From positions 1 through 11,711 of the forward strand of contig CAYZDE010000024.1 of NCBI GenBank assembly GCA_964477205.1: a stretch of DNA of 11,711 nucleotides, written 5' to 3'. This DNA comes from UBA93 sp964477205. Its GTDB lineage: Archaea > Micrarchaeota > Micrarchaeia > Norongarragalinales > Norongarragalinaceae. Positions 1-5,686 of this stretch are shown here, one piece after another. Made by a program: the position numbers and the translations under genes. Each line of letters begins with the position of its first letter. Within the stretch, counting starts at the first letter, position 1. Below the pieces are notes generated by a model. That model was not told where the DNA came from. It searched no databases and saw only the letters and a program-made list of their open reading frames with translations.

Positions 1-839
1 CCAATGCTCATGAAGGGCTTGTAAGCCGTTTCCTTTCCAAGCTTTACGCTCGTGAATGCACTACCGCTAACGGAGAAGCTCACGACGACCCACTGGTCAC
101 CTAAGAAGTTAATCTTAGTGTGCGTGCGGTCGAGCTTGTCCGAATTCGTAGCGCAGAGTGCGTACGTCTTCGTGGTGTCCCAGCAAGCCGGTAACGGGTC
201 CGAGAACGTAGCCTCGTAGATCGAGCGAACGTCCTTCGCTTTGACGACCTTGTCCGTGGTGTCGTAGTAAGTGTACGCACCAAGGTATACTCGTTGCTCC
301 TGCTTAACATCCAAATTCTTGGAGTTCTGGATGGCGCCGTCGTTAGGCATGCTCAACACGTTAGTGTGATCTTGAGAGATCAACTTAGCGCTGGAAGTGC
401 TGCCCGGGCCGTAGAACGCGTAATCAGTGCTCCTGTTGGAGTCTGCGTTAACGTCCAAGCGGTCCTCAACGTAGGTGCTCATCAAGTACGCGGTAGCCGT
501 GTTCACGCCAGGCGTGCTCACGTCAGCAACACATTGGCCGTTCGCAACAGTAGAGCCACTGGCGCCACTGCACGACAAGCCATCCGTGCCGACCACGTAC
601 ACATCCTTGCTTTCGTATGCAAGGTTGCCGATCATTGCAGCAATATTCGCTGCGTTCACGCCGTCAGACGCGCCCGCTTGCGAACCCACAACGATTCTGA
701 CGTTGGGCTCACTGCCGGAAAAGAATTTATATCCGGCTAGTCCAGCGTCGTCGACCGCAACCGCACCTGCAAAGGCAGCGCCAATCATGGCAGCGCCCGC
801 GGCAACGGAAGCGATCTTCTTCACGTTTATAGATTTCAC
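1..839 (-). CDS. S-layer protein, N-terminal part (3' end outside window)
   Basis: The frame is open from a GTG at 837-839 to the window edge, giving 279 full codons; the C-terminal part is missing. Residues 1-29 form a secretion signal: Lys-rich start (VKSINVKKIA), an Ala/Gly-rich hydrophobic core, and a likely cut near AVA-VD. The mature start contains PNVRIVVGSQAGASDGVNAA at 45-64, followed by NIAAMIG, a pattern I recognise from archaeal S-layer proteins of the Methanococcus type. Asn135-Arg-Ser is a possible N-glycosylation sequon. The product should be exported and form the surface lattice. The GTG start is supported by a GAGGTGG Shine-Dalgarno four bases upstream (844-850) and by the signal peptide directly after it. 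The gene diverges from the membrane-protein operon starting at 1163. Family assignment is from recalled motif similarity; the role is known for the family. Confidence 0.82.
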   Translation of the reverse strand, partial: MKSINVKKIASVAAGAAMIGAAFAGAVAVDDAGLAGYKFFSGSEPNVRIVVGSQAGASDGVNAANIAAMIGNLAYESKDVYVVGTDGLSCSGASGSTVANGQCVADVSTPGVNTATAYLMSTYVEDRLDVNADSNRSTDYAFYGPGSTSSAKLISQDHTNVLSMPNDGAIQNSKNLDVKQEQRVYLGAYTYYDTTDKVVKAKDVRSIYEATFSDPLPACWDTTKTYALCATNSDKLDRTHTKINFLGDQWVVVSFSVSGSAFTSVKLGKETAYKPFMSI

Positions 840-841
840 TT

Positions 842-856
842 AACCACCTCGTGGTT
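842..856 (-). promoter_or_regulatory. RBS hairpin of the S-layer gene
   Basis: Read on the minus strand, AACCAC-GAG-GTGGTT forms a six-base-pair stem with a three-base loop ending two bases before the GTG start. The Shine-Dalgarno GAGGTGG lies in the loop and 3' arm, so pairing would hide it. The inverted repeat is visible; regulation is inferred. Confidence 0.5.
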
Positions 857-867
857 GTTCTGGTTGT

Positions 868-892
868 TTTGCCTGAGTATTTCACAGGCAAA
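868..892 (-). promoter_or_regulatory. Hairpin in the S-layer leader, flanked by TGGTTGTT repeats
   Basis: TTTGCCTG (868-875) and CAGGCAAA (885-892) are a perfect eight-base inverted repeat with a nine-base loop. Around it the octamer TGGTTGTT occurs three times on the plus strand, at 852-859, 861-868 and 903-910. If the S-layer transcript starts upstream of 900, this hairpin lies in its 5' untranslated leader, where it could affect stability or translation. Confidence 0.45.
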
Positions 893-1019
893 CAAAGACT
901 TATGGTTGTTAACGGAAACAGCATCAAACACATATTAAAAGCGTTGCCATCGGCTGGATTGCAACTTTTTCAATGGTGGGCTTTACGACTGCTTTCGTCA
1001 AAGATTTGATGTTAACTTC

Positions 1020-1028
1020 CTTTATAAA
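1020..1028 (-). promoter_or_regulatory. Candidate TATA box for the S-layer gene
   Basis: TTTATAAA (1021-1028) reads the same on both strands and is a good archaeal TATA element. Used leftward it would start RNA near 1000 and give a leader of about 160 bases. A second, weaker candidate is the minus-strand TTTTAATAT at about 930-938, which would give a leader of about 65 bases. The rest of the 842-1162 spacer holds the leader structures and the rightward TATA box listed separately; I see no gene in it. Confidence 0.4.
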
Positions 1029-1120
1029 ACTAACCCTATTTTTTCGACGAATGCCGAAGAAACTCGCGTGGATGCGCGTAGTTTTGACCCCACCTTCCAA
1101 TATTTGTTACTACCCGTAAG

Positions 1121-1130
1121 TTTATATATT
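1121..1130 (+). promoter_or_regulatory. TATA box of the membrane-protein operon
   Basis: TTTATATATT is a near-ideal archaeal TATA element. Transcription would start near 1150, leaving a short leader that carries the purine-rich GGGAGAGGAG (1152-1161) just before the ATG at 1163. This rules out the upstream in-frame ATG at 1136 as the start. Confidence 0.65.
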
Positions 1131-1162
1131 GCCTAATGCATGATTATGTCAGGGAGAGGAGA

Positions 1163-1543
1163 ATGGCTGTAAAGCAAACTAACTTAGCTGGATTGAAATC
1201 GTACATTGGTTCAAACAGTGACAACTTCGAGCCTACTACTAAGAAGAAGAGCTATAATTATAATCCGATGTTCATGCCCGTGTCCACGCAGGGCAAGCCG
1301 GTCATGAAGGTGCAGACGCGTAGCGGGTTCTTGGGCGGCATGATTAGTATGTGGCGCCAATTGAAAGCTAGTTACTTCTTGACCTTCTTATTGGGCGCAA
1401 TGGCGCTTTTCCTATTGAATTACAATGTCATCCTAGCCGCAATCTCGGCTGCGGGAAGCGGCTGGTTTTTCGGCACTTACACTAAGTGGGACTTCGTTAT
1501 GAACAAGATCATGAAGAAGAGGACCATACTGGAGGGCACTTGA
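1163..1543 (+). CDS. Membrane-hairpin protein, member 1 of tandem family
   Basis: A 126-residue protein of unknown function and first gene of a five-gene operon. The ATG at 1163 has a Shine-Dalgarno (GGGAGAGGAG) directly upstream. Residues 1-65 are polar and soluble, with a Lys-rich patch at 27-29. Residues 70-87 and 88-107 form two adjacent hydrophobic segments, a membrane hairpin, followed by a basic tail (KIMKKR). Before the hairpin it carries Pro46-x5-Thr52-Arg53-x10-Trp64, then Lys68-Ala69 and Tyr71-Phe72. The same spacing recurs in the genes at 1546, 2126 and 2617, so I read them as paralogues. I do not recognise a family. The short hairpin design is also seen in VirB3-like and CedA1-like secretion or DNA-transfer subunits, but no ATPase is nearby to support that. 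Confidence 0.8.
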   Translation: MAVKQTNLAGLKSYIGSNSDNFEPTTKKKSYNYNPMFMPVSTQGKPVMKVQTRSGFLGGMISMWRQLKASYFLTFLLGAMALFLLNYNVILAAISAAGSGWFFGTYTKWDFVMNKIMKKRTILEGT

Positions 1544-1545
1544 AA

Positions 1546-1902
1546 ATGGTTAAAGACTTGCTTGAAGAGAACTCGAAAGTAAAGGCACTCCAGGACAACA
1601 CTTACGATAATGTCGGCACGAGTATGATCCCGGTGGGCGTAAAAGGCGATATACCGCCTTTCCTGCGCCACTGGACGCGTTACGAGTACTTAAGCGAGTA
1701 CGTTGACTTTTGGACGCTCGGCGTGAAGTGCAAGGCTAAAGCCGTTGGCTACTTTGCCTTAGGCTTGGTCACGATTAATTACTTTGCTCCGGGAGCCTTG
1801 TTAATGTTCGCGCTAGCCGCACGCCACCAAGATATCGGGTGGCTCTGCAACTTCATTAACACTACCTTTGGAAAGAACAGGTCGATTGTGATGGTGGACT
1901 AA
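1546..1902 (+). CDS. Membrane-hairpin protein, member 2 of tandem family
   Basis: A 118-residue protein of unknown function. The ATG at 1546 lies two bases after the previous stop and is preceded by GGAGGG at 1531-1536, inside the upstream gene; this supports it over the upstream GTG at 1486, which would overlap that gene. Residues 1-60 are soluble. The shared motif is Pro38-x5-Thr44-Arg45-x10-Trp56, followed by a KCKAKA segment and Tyr69-Phe70. The hydrophobic hairpin spans about 66-93, its second arm being short. The C-terminus GKNRSIVMVD resembles the GNQRTVMIGH end of the gene at 2617, so these two look closest within the family. The tight spacing implies co-transcription and probably a joint membrane complex (inference). 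Confidence 0.8.
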   Translation: MVKDLLEENSKVKALQDNTYDNVGTSMIPVGVKGDIPPFLRHWTRYEYLSEYVDFWTLGVKCKAKAVGYFALGLVTINYFAPGALLMFALAARHQDIGWLCNFINTTFGKNRSIVMVD

Positions 1903-1904
1903 GA

Positions 1905-2129
1905 ATGCAATTGAAAAAAGTACCGAAATGGCCGATGCAGGCGGACCCCGGCCTTGAAACGCAATTCATGTGCCTACTCGAGGATTTCGGCGTAATCAAC
2001 GTGTCCAAGAAGCACATTACCTTTGACGACGCCATGTTTGCGACCTCGTTCTACGTTCCAGACGCGATAATCCACTTGATAGTATTATTCAGTGCGGTTT
2101 ACTCCGTACACTTGGCGGGTTGGATATGA
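1905..2129 (+). CDS. Small single-TM protein within the membrane-hairpin operon
   Basis: A 74-residue protein of unknown function. The ATG follows the previous stop by two bases, with a modest GGTGG (1893-1897) upstream. The N-terminal 45 residues are soluble and mixed in charge (LEDFGVINVSKKHITFDD). The C-terminal 52-73 is one hydrophobic segment that ends the protein, so it looks tail-anchored. It lacks the Thr-Arg-x10-Trp motif and the second membrane arm of its four neighbours, so it is either a different subunit or a heavily reduced member. Its stop overlaps the next gene's ATG in an ATGA arrangement, which points to coupled translation. Confidence 0.7.
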   Translation: MQLKKVPKWPMQADPGLETQFMCLLEDFGVINVSKKHITFDDAMFATSFYVPDAIIHLIVLFSAVYSVHLAGWI

Positions 2130-2599
2130 CGATGCTTGACTCCCGCGAATACGCGGGCTGGATGGACGCAAAGCGCTCTGACAAAGCGCGAGCTAAAGCC
2201 CAGAAGAAAAAGGACGACATCTTCAAGATGAAGAAATGGGATAACATGGCTGCAGACCCGCATATCTTCGTTCCAATGGCTTCGATAGGCAAAATGGACG
2301 AGAAAGGCGCTGACGGCAAGAAAAAGCCGACGCACGTAATGGACATCATAACTCGTGGCCAGTTCATCAGCCGCACCATAGACGACAAGTGGAAGACCGG
2401 CGGCGTTGGCGTGTCTTACCGCGCTTACTTCTGGGGCATTATCTGCTTTGCCTTAACCGTTATTTCATTCTTGTACATTCACATTTACGTTGCAGCCGTA
2501 TTCGCTTACTTAACGGGTTTCATGCGTTCGCAGTACTTGATTCAACACGCTTGGAGCGTGGAATGGTTCAAGGGTAAGCCCTTGATTGCAAGCGCTTAG
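2126..2599 (+). CDS. Membrane-hairpin protein, member 3 of tandem family (long N-terminus)
   Basis: A 157-residue protein, the longest of the set, function unknown. The ATG at 2126 overlaps the previous stop by four bases (ATGA); ATG 2132 and a TTG at 2120 are alternatives. Residues 15-40 are highly basic (KRSDKARAKAQKKK), and a Lys/Asp-rich insert at 55-67 separates Pro50-Met51 from the shared block. The motif appears as Pro68-x7-Thr76-Arg77-x11-Trp89, then Arg99-Ala100-Tyr101-Phe102. The hairpin covers about 99-116 and 118-133, followed by a C-terminal aromatic-rich tail. The basic N-terminus could contact nucleic acid or acidic lipids; that is a guess from composition only. Confidence 0.78.
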   Translation: MTMLDSREYAGWMDAKRSDKARAKAQKKKDDIFKMKKWDNMAADPHIFVPMASIGKMDEKGADGKKKPTHVMDIITRGQFISRTIDDKWKTGGVGVSYRAYFWGIICFALTVISFLYIHIYVAAVFAYLTGFMRSQYLIQHAWSVEWFKGKPLIASA

Positions 2600-2616
2600 A
2601 GGAGGAGGTGTAAGAA

Positions 2617-2931
2617 ATGGGAGAATTAGCAAAAGGATTGAGAGCGCCGCTCGACATCGGCACGACCGCGGTCCTAGCGGAGAACAAATCGCCGATGCTT
2701 ACCATGGAAACGCGTCACAGCTACTTCATGAAGCATTTCGACGTCTGGAAGGATTACTTACGCTACAAAGCGTATTTCATGATCCTAGCCGTGCTCACCG
2801 TTGCATTCATCTTCACGCAGCCATTATTCGCCATAATCGGCGCTTTTGCAACTGCTTACTGCTACCAAATCAGTAGTTTCTGCAAAGGACGCACCCTGGG
2901 CAACCAAAGAACGGTCATGATAGGCCACTAG
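2617..2931 (+). CDS. Membrane-hairpin protein, member 4 of tandem family
   Basis: A 104-residue protein, last of the operon, function unknown. It has the strongest ribosome binding site in the cluster, GGAGGAGGTG at 2601-2610, seven bases from the ATG, so it may be made in the largest amount. Residues 1-50 are soluble. The shared motif is Pro26-x5-Thr32-Arg33-x10-Trp44, then Lys51-Ala52-Tyr53-Phe54. The hairpin arms are about 52-67 and 69-84, joined at a Gln-Pro turn, and the tail carries basic residues and ends GNQRTVMIGH. The match to the 1546 gene in motif spacing and tail is the clearest internal similarity in the operon. Confidence 0.8.
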   Translation: MGELAKGLRAPLDIGTTAVLAENKSPMLTMETRHSYFMKHFDVWKDYLRYKAYFMILAVLTVAFIFTQPLFAIIGAFATAYCYQISSFCKGRTLGNQRTVMIGH

Positions 2932-2946
2932 ATATATCACGCGAAC

Positions 2947-3067
2947 GGGGGCGGGTAGGAAGAAAAGGCTTCCTCCTCTCTCAAAGAACGCCTTTTCCCG
3001 GCAACGCCTGTGGGCGTTGCGGGCTTTGCAAACCCTTGAAGGTTTGCTTAGTAGAGCGCTCGCCCCC
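2947..3067 (+). other. Hairpin-rich convergent spacer with closing stem
   Basis: The spacer between the membrane operon and the leftward dus gene is full of inverted repeats. AGGAAG/CTTCCT pairs at 2957-2974. AAAAGGC (2963-2969) pairs with GCCTTTT (2990-2996) as an alternative. GCAACGCC-TGTG-GGCGTTGC is a perfect eight-base-pair hairpin (3001-3020). GCAAACC-CTTGAA-GGTTTGC is a seven-base-pair hairpin (3028-3047). The outer ends GGGGGCG (2947-2953) and CGCCCCC (3061-3067) can pair and close the set into a multibranch structure. The right arm lies inside the last codons of dus, so the outer pairing may be chance. Likely role: two-way transcript end or 3' stabiliser. Confidence 0.5.
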
Positions 3068-3899
3068 AAATTTCTTTTAATTCCATTAAATCATGGGATT
3101 GAGCTAATTCAATTCTTAAAGCGCGCGCATTCTCCCTACCCTTCACGAACGCTAAAGCCATTACTTTTGCACGGGTTAAGTTCGCTTCACTCAACTCAAG
3201 CCACTCCAAAAAAGCCTCTTTCTTATTACAAGGCAACCCGAACACTCCGGGGTCACCTAAAGCCGCCCTGCCAATCAATACGCCATCCAAATTCTTACCA
3301 ACTAGCAAGGCTTCGGCCTTGCTTTGAATGTCGCCGTTACCGTATATTGCACAGGACACTTGTTTTTTGGCTTCGTGAATACTCGCCCAATCCGCTTTAC
3401 CCGAGTAACCTTGCTTAGCCGTGCGTCCGTGCACCGCGATGCCGTGCACTCCCGCCTTGTCAAGCGTTTTGCACAAGCGCACGCAATCGTCGCGAGCCCA
3501 TCCCAATCGAATCTTAACCGTGACGGGCTTACTGCAAGTTTCAACCAACGCGCGTGTAATGCCAACTAGTTTTTTTTCGTCCTTTAAGAGGGCTGAACCG
3601 GCTCCGGTTTTAACCACGTCCAAGGCAGGGCAGCCCGCGTTCAAGTCCACGAAATCCGCTTTTGCTTCAACCAAGCCAGCGGCTTCTACTAAAGCGCGCT
3701 CGCGATAACCGAATATTTGAACGGATAAGGGGGAGTCGTTTGGGCCCGTGCGAATCAAGTCCAGCGTTTTCTTATTGCCGCGAATTATTGCTTCAGCTGA
3801 AGCCATTTCAGTGTAAGCTAATTCAGCCCCGCATTGCCTGCAAAGCGAGCGGTAAGCATAGTCCGTGTACCCCGCTATCGGCGCCAGCCCAATTATCAT
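3048..3899 (-). CDS. dus: tRNA-dihydrouridine synthase
   Basis: An FMN-dependent enzyme that reduces uridine to dihydrouridine in tRNA, acting in the cytoplasm. The 283-residue protein opens with LAPIAGYTD, the flavin-site start of the Dus TIM barrel. It has VDLNAGCP at 84-91 with Cys90 in the catalytic position, VKIRLGW at 128-134, VHGRT at 156-160 with the expected His157, then GNGD (187-190) and GRAALGDP (210-217) of the phosphate-binding end. All key motifs are present, so it should be active. It is somewhat shorter than bacterial DusB because the C-terminal helical domain is small. The ATG follows the stop of the upstream bPH2 gene by 18 bases with no clear Shine-Dalgarno, so it is probably carried on that gene's transcript. 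Which tRNA position it modifies cannot be told. Confidence 0.92.
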   Translation of the reverse strand: MIIGLAPIAGYTDYAYRSLCRQCGAELAYTEMASAEAIIRGNKKTLDLIRTGPNDSPLSVQIFGYRERALVEAAGLVEAKADFVDLNAGCPALDVVKTGAGSALLKDEKKLVGITRALVETCSKPVTVKIRLGWARDDCVRLCKTLDKAGVHGIAVHGRTAKQGYSGKADWASIHEAKKQVSCAIYGNGDIQSKAEALLVGKNLDGVLIGRAALGDPGVFGLPCNKKEAFLEWLELSEANLTRAKVMALAFVKGRENARALRIELAQSHDLMELKEIWGRALY

Positions 3900-3917
3900 A
3901 AGGTTCTTAATTGTAGT

Positions 3918-4457
3918 TCAAGCTTTTTTGTATTTTCGGGCGCCGGCTAACTCAAGGATTTTCTCTTGTACTCCCTCGGGTTCCGGGACTGCTTCAAAGC
4001 AAGCGTCGAAAGCGCGGTGGCCGCTGGAAGTCGTTTCGGTTTCAATGTACACGCTCCCGTAACCGAGCAGGTTCTCGAATAAGGTGTGCGAGACGATTAC
4101 GTCGGACACTCGCTCGAGTGGAATCGAGATTTCCTTGTACCCGAAAACCCCGCGCTTGTACACCACGCGCTTATTAGTTATCCAGTACCCTCTATTCGCG
4201 AATTCATTATCGGATATGATGAAGATTATAATCGCGCTGAATGCGGCGAAAGCAGTGAAGAATAGCATGAAAGTCGGGAAAACTCCTGAAACCGGATTGG
4301 CTTGCAATTGCGCGCCGGTTAATGCCAAAGAAAGTACCCCGGTTATGAATATTAAGATGGCAAATCCTTTGATGAAGAAAGCTAGTTTTAGTGCCGGCAA
4401 GGGGGTAATTGCCTCGATGATTTTTTCTCTCGGTTCTAGCTTAAACGGTAGCACCAT
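3918..4457 (-). CDS. Membrane protein with bacterial-type PH domain (bPH2/YdbS-like)
   Basis: A 179-residue protein. Residues 22-46 and 60-82 are two membrane segments. A PH-like domain follows at about 85-150: YWITNKRVVYKRGVFGYKEI, then IPLERVSDV and GYGSVYIET, the pattern of the bPH2 (formerly DUF304) family. Such proteins sit in the membrane with the PH fold in the cytoplasm; their exact function is not established. I place the start at the ATG at 4457, not at the further upstream in-frame start at 4619, because homologues begin about 20 residues before the first membrane segment and because the upstream stretch would overlap the PHP gene. No Shine-Dalgarno is seen, and a TATA element sits about 27 bases upstream, so translation is probably leaderless. 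dus follows in the same unit. Confidence 0.82.
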   Translation of the reverse strand: MVLPFKLEPREKIIEAITPLPALKLAFFIKGFAILIFITGVLSLALTGAQLQANPVSGVFPTFMLFFTAFAAFSAIIIFIISDNEFANRGYWITNKRVVYKRGVFGYKEISIPLERVSDVIVSHTLFENLLGYGSVYIETETTSSGHRAFDACFEAVPEPEGVQEKILELAGARKYKKA

Positions 4458-4479
4458 ACCAAAGCGTTCGCAAGGCAAC

Positions 4480-4488
4480 CTTTTAATG
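4480..4488. promoter_or_regulatory. Shared bidirectional TATA element
   Basis: CTTTTAATG reads as CATTAAAAG on the other strand. Its centre (about 4484) is about 27 bases from the bPH2 ATG on the left (4457) and about 29 bases from the PHP ATG on the right (4513). One near-symmetric TATA box could therefore drive two leaderless transcripts in opposite directions. Neither start has a Shine-Dalgarno, which agrees with this. Confidence 0.5.
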
Positions 4489-4512
4489 TTTTTCAAACCC
4501 AGTAATACCCAA

Positions 4513-5337
4513 ATGTTAAGCGACGACCACTTGCACACTACGGATTTGTCCCCCGACGCGAGTATGAGCTTGAGCGAGTGTTGCCAAGCTGCATTAGCCG
4601 CCGGGCTCGACCATATCACTATTACTAATCATTTGGGGCCGAAAGGGTACTTCCCTTTTAAAGGCAAATTGGACGGCTGGGAATACATTCACTCACTCGA
4701 CGATTTGCTCGCCTCAAAGGAATTAGTCGAGAAAACGCGCGGTGAGTACCCTGAACTCGAAATCGGCTTTGGCATCGAAGCGGATTACGAAGCGGGCAAG
4801 GAAGATGAGTTAAAAGAGCTAATCAACGGCGCGGGATTCGACTTCATCCTCGGAAGCGTGCATTACCTTGGGGAATACTCTTCGTTTTACTTGCATCGGT
4901 GGCCGCAATCCCTGGAAGCCCGCGATACCGCCGAGGAATTCTTGAAGGATTATTTCGCGAAGCTCGAGCGCGCGGCGCTTACCGGGCTATTTGATTGTCT
5001 TGCCCACGTGGATGTTTTCAAGCGCGGGGCTCCCGAACAGTTATTGCAAGCGAATTACTTGGATTACGCCCGTTCCCTGGCAAAAGTAATGAAGAAAAAA
5101 AATATGGCCTTTGAGTTTAATACCGCGAGCTTGCGCCGCAAAAAAACTTTGAAGTACCACCCTTCCAAAGACATTCGCGAAGTGTTTTTTGAAGAAGGCA
5201 TTCGAATCGTTACCATCGGGTCCGATGCCCATTCCGCGGGCAGCGTCGGCGGCAAGTGCATTGAAGCGCGCGACTTGGCCAAGTCGGAAGGGTTCAAAAC
5301 CGCTTTTTTCAAGAACCGCAAGCCGGTTTACTATTAA
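4513..5337 (+). CDS. PHP-family phosphatase, histidinol-phosphatase-like
   Basis: A metal-dependent phosphoesterase of 274 residues. The metal ligands of the PHP fold are all visible: His6-x-His8 (DHLHT), His40 (TNH), Glu89 (GIEAD), His117 (GSVHYL), His165 (LAHVD), and Asp238-x-His240 (SDAH). Order and length fit the histidinol-phosphate phosphatase branch (HisK/HisJ), which makes histidinol, but no other histidine gene is in the window and related PHP proteins act on other phosphates, so the substrate is open. The ATG at 4513 gives the DHLHT motif at the usual distance from the N-terminus; a longer in-frame extension to 4084 would run through the bPH2 gene on the other strand and has no family support. 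No Shine-Dalgarno; probably leaderless. Its TAA stop overlaps the convergent stop at 5334-5336. Confidence 0.85.
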   Translation: MLSDDHLHTTDLSPDASMSLSECCQAALAAGLDHITITNHLGPKGYFPFKGKLDGWEYIHSLDDLLASKELVEKTRGEYPELEIGFGIEADYEAGKEDELKELINGAGFDFILGSVHYLGEYSSFYLHRWPQSLEARDTAEEFLKDYFAKLERAALTGLFDCLAHVDVFKRGAPEQLLQANYLDYARSLAKVMKKKNMAFEFNTASLRRKKTLKYHPSKDIREVFFEEGIRIVTIGSDAHSAGSVGGKCIEARDLAKSEGFKTAFFKNRKPVYY

Positions 5338-5636
5338 GCCTTCGTTGACCTTGCAATTAATTGGATGCTGTTGAATTTTACTACCGGCCGTTTTGTCCTT
5401 CCTTCGCGGGGCATTTCAATCAAGTTGTATTTCTTCAAGAATTTTAAGTCAACCGACACCGCCTCTTTCTTACGGCTTAATTTTCCGGCGATATTTGTTA
5501 CGGTTAATCCCTTATTTTGGATTACGAAGTTCAATAATTCCAAGCGCTTGGGAGTGAATAATTTTTTTAGTTCCGGGTCGTTTAGGCCTATTACTATGAC
5601 CTTGTTCGGGAGGGAGCCGGTGATTTGAGCGCGCAC
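5334..5636 (-). CDS. Winged-helix DNA-binding protein (HVO_A0114-like), probable antitoxin
   Basis: A 100-residue protein beginning at GTG 5636; there is no ATG alternative before the domain. Residues 27-90 form a winged helix-turn-helix: FTPKRLELLNFVIQNKG (helix 1), LTVTNIAGKLSR and a recognition helix with EAVSVDLKFLKKYNLIE, then a wing containing KRPVVKFNSIQLIA. This closely follows the HVO_A0114-type DNA-binding family, which as I recall is often encoded just after TumE-type proteins and thought to act as the antitoxin or autoregulator. Here it lies 50 bases after such a gene. No clear Shine-Dalgarno precedes the GTG. The 50-base gap between the two genes contains a run of A on the coding strand. 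Function is inferred from family and pairing. Confidence 0.78.
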   Translation of the reverse strand: MRAQITGSLPNKVIVIGLNDPELKKLFTPKRLELLNFVIQNKGLTVTNIAGKLSRKKEAVSVDLKFLKKYNLIEMPREGRTKRPVVKFNSIQLIARSTKA

Positions 5637-5686
5637 TAGGTTAACGAGTGGCTCGCTTGAATGAATAACTCTCGACTTTTTTTTGT

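Noticed and set aside
294..843. Rightward open frames opposite the S-layer gene.
   Set aside because: They are shadows of the GTG-started S-layer frame, which has a signal peptide, family motif and Shine-Dalgarno.
1905..2599. C and D genes of the membrane operon as one frameshifted gene.
   Set aside because: The ATGA overlap, the membrane segment ending the first product and the full motif plus hairpin in the second are normal for two coupled genes.
2947..3067. tRNA gene with a 7-base-pair acceptor-like stem and inner hairpins.
   Set aside because: The segment is too long and has no T-arm consensus (GGTTCGAATCC-like) or D-arm; the inner hairpins do not have tRNA sizes.
4084..4512. In-frame upstream extension of the PHP phosphatase gene, which would give a 417-residue protein.
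   Set aside because: It runs antisense through the well-supported PH-domain membrane protein; PHP proteins start directly at the DHLHT motif, and a TATA box sits just before the 4513 ATG.
4458..4619. Longer N-terminus for the PH-domain membrane protein.
   Set aside because: It would overlap the start of the PHP gene and the shared promoter, and homologues do not carry such an extension.
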